Shown one piece after another: positions 57,329-64,000 of a stretch of DNA of 64,000 bases (its first letter is position 1; each line of letters starts with the position of its first letter). Position numbers and translations under genes: made by a program. The stretch lies in NCBI RefSeq assembly GCF_001854185.1, contig NZ_CP017603.1, positions 2,480,001 to 2,544,000 of the forward strand. Direction: 5' to 3'. A model generated the notes under the pieces. The model saw only the letters and a list, made by a program, of their open reading frames with translations, had not been told where the DNA came from and did not search any database. The stretch is from Clostridium formicaceticum. Lineage in GTDB: Bacteria; Bacillota; Clostridia; Peptostreptococcales; Natronincolaceae.

Positions 57329-59914
57329 ATGTATTTTAATGATGTGGAAAAATTTCAATTGGAAGAATTAATTGTGAATAATGAAAAAATATATGCCCAT
57401 GTGATGAAGGAAAGAAAAGAAATATTAAAGGAACATGTCGAATTAGCCATTAAGTATTTGTATAAAATTATTGAGGTAAAACAACTTCACTCAGTTTTAT
57501 TAAATTTTGAAAAAAATATATGTAAAGAGATGAGCACACAAGGAAAATTGCTATATAGAGAGATGCTATTTAATACAATATATATGCATGATCTAGGTAA
57601 GATTAACTGCAATTTTCAATACAACAGGATGAATAATAAAGAATTTAAAGGAAAAAAAGGACTAGATTTCAACAATTCTAATCACTCGATGCTTTCCTCC
57701 ATAATATATCTAAATCACTACTTTAACAGGATTAAAGAACAAGAAAATAAAGATGATAGAAGTATATTGGCTATAGTAATGTTATTGAACGCTTACGCCA
57801 TATCAAAACATCACGGAGGTTTTGATAGTTTTGGTGAATTTAAATCTAAATTATTAGAAAAAGATGGAGAAGGCTGGAGATTATATACAGAAGAACTTTC
57901 CATGTTTAATGAAATTTATCAAGTGCCTATAATATTTAATCATAACAAGAATCTACTAAATAGAATTTTTTCTAATGTCGAAAAAAGCTTGAAGGATAAA
58001 GAAAAGAAACAAAGAGGAATATCCATATATTTCTACATATATCAAAGATTCGTAGCATCTTTACTACTGGCTTGTGATTATTATGCTACGTCTGAATTTA
58101 AAAATCAAAGAGAAATTAAAGATTTTGGAGAAATAGAGAATATAAATCATTTCTATCAGGTTTATAAGAACACAGAAATATGTAAAGGCATACGTACATA
58201 TGAGAAAGAAAGTTATGGCAAAACGAATGATTTTAATGGTATACAGGACATTAATATATTGAGAAATGAATTGTTTCTTGAGGCAGAGAAAAACTTGCTG
58301 AAAAATATTGAAAAAAACATATTTTATTTGGAAGCTCCTACGGGAAGCGGTAAAAGCAATGTTGGGTTTAATTTAAGCTTTAAGCTTATAGAAAACCTTT
58401 CAGATATAAATAAAATTTTTTATGTATATCCTTTTAATACTCTTGTTGAACAAAATATGAATACATTAAAGAAAACTTTTGAAGACAGTGCTGCGATGAA
58501 AGATATAGCTATTATCAACTCTGTAGTGCCTATAAAAACCAAGAATAGAACAGAAAATGAAGATAGTGACGTAATGAAGGATGACTATGAAATATCTTTT
58601 TTAGATAGGCAATTTTTACATTATCCTATGATTTTAACTACTCATATTAGTATATTTAATTATTTGTTTGGAACTTCAAAAGACAATTTATTCCCCTTAT
58701 ATCAGTTGGCAAATAGCATTATTATTTTAGATGAGATACAAAGCTATAAAAACAGGATTTGGAAAGAGATTATTACATTTCTTAAATACTATTCGGAGGC
58801 ACTAAATATAAAATTTATCATCATGTCGGCCACACTACCAGATTTAAACAAACTTATTGATGAAGAGACAGAAACCATTAATTTAGTTGAGAATAGAGAT
58901 AAGTACTTTAGTAATTCAATATTCAAAGATAGAGTGAAATTAGATTTTTCTTTATTAGAACTTCAAGAAAATACGATGGAAGGACTTCTAAAACATGTGC
59001 TGGAAACTGGGAAAAAAACAGAAGGTAACATTTTGATAGAATTCATAACAAAGAAAAGTGCCATGAAATTTTTCAAGAAATTGAAAGAGGAAAATGAGCT
59101 ATCAGAAGATGCAGACAAAAAAGAAATAGAACTTATTACAGGTGATGACAACAGCATAGACAGAAATGCCATTATAGCAAAAGTTAAGGCTAATAAAAAT
59201 ATTATCCTAGTAGCTACCCAAGTGATAGAAGCAGGTGTAGATATTGATATGGATGTGGGGTACAAGGACATATCTATGTTGGATGCTGAAGAACAATTTT
59301 TAGGAAGGATTAATCGTTCCTGTATGAAGAAAAATTGCAAAGTATATTTTTTTGATTTAGATGATGCCTCTAAAATTTATAAAAATGATGTTAGGAAAGA
59401 GAAAAGTATTAACTTAACCGCTGAGAAGATAAGAAACATATTAATTGATAAAAACTTCGGAGTCTTTTATAAAGATGTATTACAAAAACTAGAAAAAGAA
59501 GCAAATAAATTAAATGATAATAATTTTTATAGCTTTATTGAGGACAACATAAAGGGACTAAACTTTAAAAAAATTGAGGAAAGAATGAAACTCATAGATG
59601 AGCATTATCGATATAGTGTATTCTTAAGCAGGAGGATTGAATTAGAAAATAATAAAATTTTAAATGGAGAAGAGGTTTGGAAGGAGTATATTACTCTATT
59701 AAAGAATAATGATTTAGAGTATGCGGAGAAAAAAATCAAGCTATCTAGAGTAACGGCCAGTCTAAATCATTTTATATATAAAGTACAAAAAAATGATTTT
59801 ACTTACCAGGAAAGAATTGGAGATCTTTATTATATTACTGATGGTGAAAGATATTTCGTAGATGGTAAATTTGATAGAGAAAATTTTGATAAGGGTATTG
59901 GGGATTTTATATAG
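57329..59914 (+). CDS. cas3: CRISPR nuclease-helicase Cas3
   Basis: The 861-residue protein combines an N-terminal HD nuclease (YMHDLGKINCNFQ near residues 86-97; SKHHGGFD near 160) with an SF2 helicase: Walker A YLEAPTGSGKSNVGFNL near 335, DEAD-box variant ILDEIQSYK near 466, IIMSATLPDL (motif III), and ATQVIEAGVDIDMDVG with FLGRINRSC (motifs V/VI). Cas3 is recruited by Cascade and shreds target DNA. All metal and ATP motifs appear intact, so the system should be able to interfere. The start follows AAGGAGGTAGTT. cas4 starts 8 bases after the stop. Confidence 0.95.
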   Translation: MYFNDVEKFQLEELIVNNEKIYAHVMKERKEILKEHVELAIKYLYKIIEVKQLHSVLLNFEKNICKEMSTQGKLLYREMLFNTIYMHDLGKINCNFQYNRMNNKEFKGKKGLDFNNSNHSMLSSIIYLNHYFNRIKEQENKDDRSILAIVMLLNAYAISKHHGGFDSFGEFKSKLLEKDGEGWRLYTEELSMFNEIYQVPIIFNHNKNLLNRIFSNVEKSLKDKEKKQRGISIYFYIYQRFVASLLLACDYYATSEFKNQREIKDFGEIENINHFYQVYKNTEICKGIRTYEKESYGKTNDFNGIQDINILRNELFLEAEKNLLKNIEKNIFYLEAPTGSGKSNVGFNLSFKLIENLSDINKIFYVYPFNTLVEQNMNTLKKTFEDSAAMKDIAIINSVVPIKTKNRTENEDSDVMKDDYEISFLDRQFLHYPMILTTHISIFNYLFGTSKDNLFPLYQLANSIIILDEIQSYKNRIWKEIITFLKYYSEALNIKFIIMSATLPDLNKLIDEETETINLVENRDKYFSNSIFKDRVKLDFSLLELQENTMEGLLKHVLETGKKTEGNILIEFITKKSAMKFFKKLKEENELSEDADKKEIELITGDDNSIDRNAIIAKVKANKNIILVATQVIEAGVDIDMDVGYKDISMLDAEEQFLGRINRSCMKKNCKVYFFDLDDASKIYKNDVRKEKSINLTAEKIRNILIDKNFGVFYKDVLQKLEKEANKLNDNNFYSFIEDNIKGLNFKKIEERMKLIDEHYRYSVFLSRRIELENNKILNGEEVWKEYITLLKNNDLEYAEKKIKLSRVTASLNHFIYKVQKNDFTYQERIGDLYYITDGERYFVDGKFDRENFDKGIGDFI

Positions 59915-59922
59915 GAGGAACT

Positions 59923-60414
59923 ATGAGAGTAAATGGTACGTTGGTGAATTATTATTTTCATTGTAAAAGGCAGTGTTGGCTACATGGAAATAGAATTAAC
60001 TTGGAGGATAACAGTGAGGATGTAAGGATCGGCAAAGCTATTCATGAAATAAAAAAAGAAAAAAATAAGTCTACAGAGATAAGCATTGACAATATAAAAA
60101 TAGACAAGCTTACGCAAGAGTATCTAACGGAAGTAAAAAAGTCTGATGCTGACATAGAGGCTACTAAGTGGCAAACATTATTTTATTTAAAGATATTGAG
60201 AGAAAAGGGGATAGAGAGAAAAGGAAAATTAGAGTTTACTGAAAAAAACAAGAGTAAAAGCATCGTTATTGTAGAATTAGATGACAAAAAATTAGCGGAA
60301 TTAGAGGAGATAACAAAGAATATTCAAAAGCTATTGATCGAGGAAGAAGCACCACAGGTAATTAATAAACCAAAATGCAAGAAGTGTTCATACTTTGAAT
60401 ACTGTTATATATAG
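59923..60414 (+). CDS. cas4: Cas4 exonuclease
   Basis: The 163-residue RecB-family nuclease has the N-terminal NYYFHCKRQCWLHG and C-terminal KPKCKKCSYFEYCY, supplying the four Cys for a [4Fe-4S] cluster, with RIGKAIHEIKKEK near residue 45 and E...ATKWQTLFYLK between. Cas4 trims prespacers and selects PAM-bearing ends during adaptation with Cas1-Cas2. The start follows AGGAGGAACT. The gene is tightly packed between cas3 and cas1. Confidence 0.92.
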   Translation: MRVNGTLVNYYFHCKRQCWLHGNRINLEDNSEDVRIGKAIHEIKKEKNKSTEISIDNIKIDKLTQEYLTEVKKSDADIEATKWQTLFYLKILREKGIERKGKLEFTEKNKSKSIVIVELDDKKLAELEEITKNIQKLLIEEEAPQVINKPKCKKCSYFEYCYI

Positions 60415-60423
60415 GAGGGGACT

Positions 60424-61422
60424 ATGGGAAGTACGAGATATATAACGTCTATGGGAGAATTAACAAGAAAGGATAATTCCTTATGCTTTAGGAAGGATAA
60501 TAAAAATGTCTATATACCTGTAGAAAATACAAAGGAAATTTACTGTATGTCAGAAGTGAGCATCAATAGTAAGTTATTGGATTTTCTTTCCCAAAACAAT
60601 GTAGTAATTCACTTTTTTAATTACTATGAGGGATATAGTGGTACCTTTTATCCAAAACAACAGTACAATAGTGGAAAAATTCTTATAAAACAAGTAGAAG
60701 CTTATCATACGAAAAGATTAATTATAGCAAAGAGCATTGTGAAGGCTATTGGGGACAACATGTATGAGGTTCTATATCATTATTATAAACACAATAAAAA
60801 AGAGGTAAAAGGGACTATTGATTGGATAAGAAAAGATATGCAAGGAAATTTGGAAAAATCTAAAAATATTCAACAGATTATGCAGGTAGAAGGAGAGCTA
60901 TGGCAAAGATTCTATGGAGAATTCAAACATATACTTTTAGAAGATTTTGTTATGAGTAGAAGAGTAAAAAGACCTCCAGATAATCCAATCAATGCTTTGG
61001 TGTCCTTTGGAAACTCATTACTATATACAAAAACAATAACAGCTATATACAATACTCATTTAGACCAAAGAATCAGTTTTTTACATGCACCTTCGGAGGG
61101 TAGATTTTCTCTTAGTTTAGATATAAGTGAAACTTTCAAACCGGTACTGGTCTTTAAAACCATTTTTGATCTGGTAAATAATAAGAAAATACAAGTAAGC
61201 AAGCATTTTGATAAAAAGGTTAACTACTGCTTATTAAATGAAGAAGGGAGAAAAATATTTATCACTGCTTTTGAGGAAAGACTGGAGAGTGTATTTCTTC
61301 ATCAGAAGCTTAAAAGGAAAGTAAGTTATAAGACAGCGATAAAGTTAGATTGTTATAAGCTTATAAAGTTTATACTGGAGGATGTAGAGTTTAAACCTTT
61401 TGATATAAAGGAGAAAATGTAA
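60424..61422 (+). CDS. cas1: CRISPR integrase Cas1 (type I-B)
   Basis: The 332-residue Cas1 has an N-terminal beta domain (STRYITSMGELTRKDNSLCF, EIYCMSEVSINSKLLDFLSQNNVVIHFFNYY) and a C-terminal helical catalytic domain (RPPDNPINALVSFGNSLLYTKT, with Glu/His metal ligands in LHAPSEGRFSLSLDISE). Cas1 with Cas2 inserts new spacers at the leader-proximal repeat. It abuts cas2, whose ATG begins at the base after the stop codon. The ATG follows AGGAGGGG. Confidence 0.95.
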   Translation: MGSTRYITSMGELTRKDNSLCFRKDNKNVYIPVENTKEIYCMSEVSINSKLLDFLSQNNVVIHFFNYYEGYSGTFYPKQQYNSGKILIKQVEAYHTKRLIIAKSIVKAIGDNMYEVLYHYYKHNKKEVKGTIDWIRKDMQGNLEKSKNIQQIMQVEGELWQRFYGEFKHILLEDFVMSRRVKRPPDNPINALVSFGNSLLYTKTITAIYNTHLDQRISFLHAPSEGRFSLSLDISETFKPVLVFKTIFDLVNNKKIQVSKHFDKKVNYCLLNEEGRKIFITAFEERLESVFLHQKLKRKVSYKTAIKLDCYKLIKFILEDVEFKPFDIKEKM

Positions 61423-61713
61423 ATGAAAAAAAATTATAATTACAATTATGCTTTTCTTTTTTATGATGTCAATGTTAAGCGAGTCAATAAAGTATTTAAA
61501 GTATGTAAAAAATATTTATCTCACTTTCAAAAATCTGTTTTCAGAGGGGATATAACACCATCGAAGTTGATGTTATTGAAAGAGGAACTGAATAGAGTAA
61601 TAGATGAATCTGAGGATTTTGTATGTATCATAAAGTTGATGAATAACAATGTATATGGAGAAGAAATATTAGGCAACAAGCAAAATGATACAGGGGAAGA
61701 TCTCATATTATAA
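61423..61713 (+). CDS. cas2: Cas2
   Basis: The 96-residue protein has the ferredoxin-like Cas2 opening YAFLFYDVNVKRVNKVFKVCKKYLSHFQKSVFRGDIT. In the conserved DxN/DxS strand the catalytic-type Asp lies in YDVNV, and LMLLKEELNRVI and DFVCIIKLM follow. It bridges two Cas1 dimers in the adaptation complex. It is the last cas gene, directly upstream of the ~200-base leader. Confidence 0.93.
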   Translation: MKKNYNYNYAFLFYDVNVKRVNKVFKVCKKYLSHFQKSVFRGDITPSKLMLLKEELNRVIDESEDFVCIIKLMNNNVYGEEILGNKQNDTGEDLIL

Positions 61714-61917
61714 GAAATTTCAAAAAAATGGTATTTGTACTTTTACCAGGCAACATTTTTATTTCATAGCATTTAATTCACTGTTTTAAATCGTTATAGA
61801 TGTATTTGTATAAAATTCATATTCTTAATAAATTGACTTGGTAAAAAATTTATTATACTATTGATTTAGCTTGATTATGACGAAAAATCAAAAGATTGGA
61901 ATGAGTTGCTTGCAATG
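61714..61917 (+). other. CRISPR leader
   Basis: This is an AT-rich stretch between cas2 and the first repeat, with no ORF. It holds the array promoter (61833-61861). Its position next to perfect repeats, with degenerate repeats at the far end, shows this is the leader side. Confidence 0.8.
61833..61861 (+). promoter_or_regulatory. Promoter of the CRISPR array
   Basis: TTGACT (61833-61838), a 17-base spacer and TACTAT (61856-61861) lie in the leader, giving a start ~50 bases before repeat 1. Confidence 0.65.
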
Positions 61918-63001
61918 ATTGAACCTCAACATAGGATGTATTTAAATGAAGAACAAAACCTTTTCTTTCTAGTTCTTCCCATATTGAACCTCAACATAGG
62001 ATGTATTTAAATTAATAAAAAATCTCCAATATAGAAAAATCCAATATATTGAACCTCAACATAGGATGTATTTAAATGATGGCACACGCCACTGACGAAA
62101 TTAAGGATATGTAATTGAACCTCAACATAGGATGTATTTAAATTGATTTAGCCACCTGTATAAAGTGCTTAAAGGAATAATTGAACCTCAACATAGGATG
62201 TATTTAAATTATAATCTTCTAGCATTTCTAAGATTTCATCAAAATATTGAACCTCAACATAGGATGTATTTAAATATATAGGATTGACTAGCTACAATTA
62301 CAAGGAAGCAGGATTGAACCTCAACATAGGATGTATTTAAATAACTAAAAGAAAATTTTATTACTATTCCCACGATCAAAATTGAACCTCAACATAGGAT
62401 GTATTTAAATTAATCAAGTTGCAGCATAACAGATCCACAGCTGCTGATTGAACCTCAACATAGGATGTATTTAAATAGAGGAATTGGGGAAAAAAGTTGG
62501 TGTATCTAGGCATTGAACCTCAACATAGGATGTATTTAAATCCATATTTTTTTCTGTAAAAAAACATTTCTGAATCAATTGAACCTCAACATAGGATGTA
62601 TTTAAATTGCAATTTTTTCATTTTAAAACTCCTCCTTTTCATAATTGAACCTCAACATAGGATGTATTTAAATTGCAATTTTTTCATTTTAAAACTCCTC
62701 CTTTTCATAATTGAACCTCAACATAGGATGTATTTAAATATACTTTTGGTACAATTTTATACCAAATTACATTACATTGAACCTCAACATAGGATGTATT
62801 TAAATCAATTTTAATGATTATGTTAATGTTAACTTTAACTTATTGAACCTCAACATAGGATGTATTTAAATCAGTTTCTTCACGAAGAAGGCTTTAAGCA
62901 TCATGCAATTAAACCTCAACATAAGATGTATTTAAATATCCTTGTTTTTCTAGAACTTCTAATGAAATTTGATTGAACCTCAACATAAGATGTATTATTT
63001 A
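61918..63001 (+). CRISPR. Type I-B CRISPR array, 17 repeats and 16 spacers
   Basis: The 30-base repeat starts ATTGAACCTC and ends ATGTATTTAAAT. Repeats start at 61918, 61983, 62048, 62114, 62180, 62246, 62313, 62381, 62447, 62512, 62578, 62644, 62710, 62776, 62842, 62908 and 62972. Spacers are 34-38 bases. Repeats 1-15 are identical. Repeat 16 has two changes (G to A at positions 4 and 17), and repeat 17 shares the second change and loses its 3' end, marking the distal end. Spacers 11 (62608-62643) and 12 (62674-62709) are identical. Confidence 0.98.
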
Positions 63002-63185
63002 TGATAATAGAAATTTTACATTCTTTTTAGTATTAGTTGAAAGGCATAATTTTCCTCACTATGTAAAACACGAATAGTGGATTTTAGGGTTTTAAATTAA
63101 TTTTATAATCTGATACAATAGAAAAGTATATAATATAATTATCGGAAATAAGCAAATAAAAAGATGCTTCAAGAGGTGAAGACAA
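63002..63185 (+). other. Intergenic region between the array and mutS2
   Basis: AT-rich with no ORF. A weak promoter candidate for mutS2 is TTTAAA (63091-63096) with TACAAT (63114-63119) at 17-base spacing. Confidence 0.4.
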
Positions 63186-64000
63186 ATGAACGAAAAAAGC
63201 TTAAGAGTATTAGAATATACAAAAATCATTGAAAAATTGGTTGAGGGGTGTACATCCTCATTGGGTAAGGATTTAGTAAAAAACTTAAAACCCTTCAATC
63301 AACTTGAAAAAATACAACAACTACAGAAGGAGACCAGCGAGGCTCAAAGTATATTGATAAAAAGAGGAAATGTTCCACTTGGGGGTATCCATGATATTCT
63401 TCATCTTGTTCGTAGAACAGAGATTGGTTCTTATCTGGACCCAGGGCAGCTTTTATATCTAAGAGATACATTAGCTGTTGCTCGAAAACTAAAGCAATTT
63501 TTAAAAGAAGATGATAGACAAGAGGTAGAATACCCTATCATTCAAGGCTTAATACAAAGCCTGAATACTGTCAGAGAAATAGAAGAAAAAATTGAAGTAT
63601 GTGTGCTAAGTGAAACTGAGATATCTGATCATGCTTCTTCAGAATTAAGAAATATTCGAAGAATGATCGCTTCCAAAAACGATGCTATTAGAAATAAATT
63701 AAATAGTATTATTAATTCTGCTTCCTATCAAAAGTATCTGCAGGATGCTATTGTCACCATTAGACAAGATAGATTTGTGGTGCCTGTAAAACAGGAATAT
63801 AGAAGTCACTTTCCTGGGCTAGTGCACGATCAATCCTCCAGTGGTGCCACAGTGTTTATTGAACCTATGGCTGTGGTAGAGTTAAACAATCAGCTTAAGG
63901 AATTAAAAATCAAAGAAAAGAAAGAAATCGAAAGAATTTTGATGGAAATTTCTGCGATGATTGCTGAAAGAGGAGAAGAAATAAAGGGCAACCAAAGCGT
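63186..64000 (+). CDS. mutS2: Endonuclease MutS2, N-terminal part (cut by window end)
   Basis: The reading frame starts at ATG 63186 after AGAGGTGAAGACAA and is open to the last base, giving ~271 residues. It begins NEKSLRVLEYTKIIEKLVEG and includes LGGIHDILHLVRRTEIG, then a coiled-coil lever segment and the hallmark QDRFVVPVKQEYRSHFPGLVHDQSSSGATVFIEP of MutS2. The ATPase and Smr domains lie beyond the window. MutS2 acts on branched DNA or, in Bacillus, on collided ribosomes. In many Firmicutes mutS2 lies close to pheT-zapA. Here ~60 kb intervene between the U32 gene and mutS2. Confidence 0.93.
   Translation, partial: MNEKSLRVLEYTKIIEKLVEGCTSSLGKDLVKNLKPFNQLEKIQQLQKETSEAQSILIKRGNVPLGGIHDILHLVRRTEIGSYLDPGQLLYLRDTLAVARKLKQFLKEDDRQEVEYPIIQGLIQSLNTVREIEEKIEVCVLSETEISDHASSELRNIRRMIASKNDAIRNKLNSIINSASYQKYLQDAIVTIRQDRFVVPVKQEYRSHFPGLVHDQSSSGATVFIEPMAVVELNNQLKELKIKEKKEIERILMEISAMIAERGEEIKGNQS

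Noticed and set aside
62596-62814. An open frame of ~72 codons inside the CRISPR array
   Set aside because: It is built from repeat and duplicated spacer sequence, has no ribosome site and repeats the same peptide. It is an artefact of the array.
62806-62841. Spacer 14 shares TTAACTTTAAC with the pseudo-spacer region upstream of cas6
   Set aside because: Only 11 AT-rich bases match and the alignment does not extend, so chance is a sufficient explanation.

Overview
The window is low-GC DNA from an anaerobic Clostridia-type Firmicute. The evidence is a complete Wood-Ljungdahl (CODH/acetyl-CoA synthase) gene set in the order known from Clostridioides/Alkaliphilus-like genomes, a tyrosine T-box, PyrR attenuation, a DUF3787-type spore surface protein and a clostridial type I-B CRISPR-Cas system. 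The genus is inferred, not proven. No rRNA, tRNA or transposase gene was seen.

Layout. 1-5 kb: end of pheT, zapA, a U32 peptidase and tyrS behind a T-box. 5-14.4 kb: an HD/HD-GYP protein, a GH3 lipoprotein, a uracil permease behind tandem PyrR-type leader elements, pyruvate:ferredoxin oxidoreductase, a small spore protein and a DUF368 membrane protein. 14.4-14.7 kb: a near-consensus promoter whose spacer holds a LexA (SOS) box, followed by a 27-codon ORF. 14.9-17.8 kb: an M16C metalloprotease. 17.9-18.7 kb: a long non-coding region with a promoter and two terminator-like hairpins.

18.7-34.9 kb is the C1 cluster: cooS, cooC, fhs, fchA, folD, metV, metF, lpd, a second cooC, acsD, acsC, acsE, acsB, gcvH. 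Together these reduce CO2 through formyl-, methenyl-, methylene- and methyl-THF, pass the methyl group to the corrinoid protein AcsCD, and join it with CO and CoA on AcsB. 35-44.4 kb holds support functions: the corrinoid activator AcsV, a sensory [FeFe]-hydrogenase-like protein with a PP2C phosphatase and a DUF3786 protein, a divergent nickel group (CooT, DUF3842, a His-rich protein), an Fe-S protein, and lipB/lipA, which can lipoylate GcvH. 44.4-51.6 kb (minus strand) is an unusual three-gene operon led by a 1634-residue multidomain protein. 51.7-52.7 kb: an L,D-transpeptidase.

52.8-63.0 kb is a complete type I-B system (cas6, cas8b, cas7, cas5, cas3, cas4, cas1, cas2) with a 17-repeat array. 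The most exciting feature lies just upstream of cas6. Two degenerate CRISPR repeats flank a short pseudo-spacer that matches the region directly upstream of the cas promoter. The only mismatches in the first 21 positions are at 6 and 12, and a TCA sits at the PAM position. This is what a CRISPR-like RNA that lets Cascade repress its own operon would look like. The window closes with the start of mutS2.

Recurring structure: a family of about 70-160 bp palindromic intergenic elements (five loci), G5-type Shine-Dalgarno sequences concentrated in the C1 genes, and U-tract-less hairpins between C1 cistrons.
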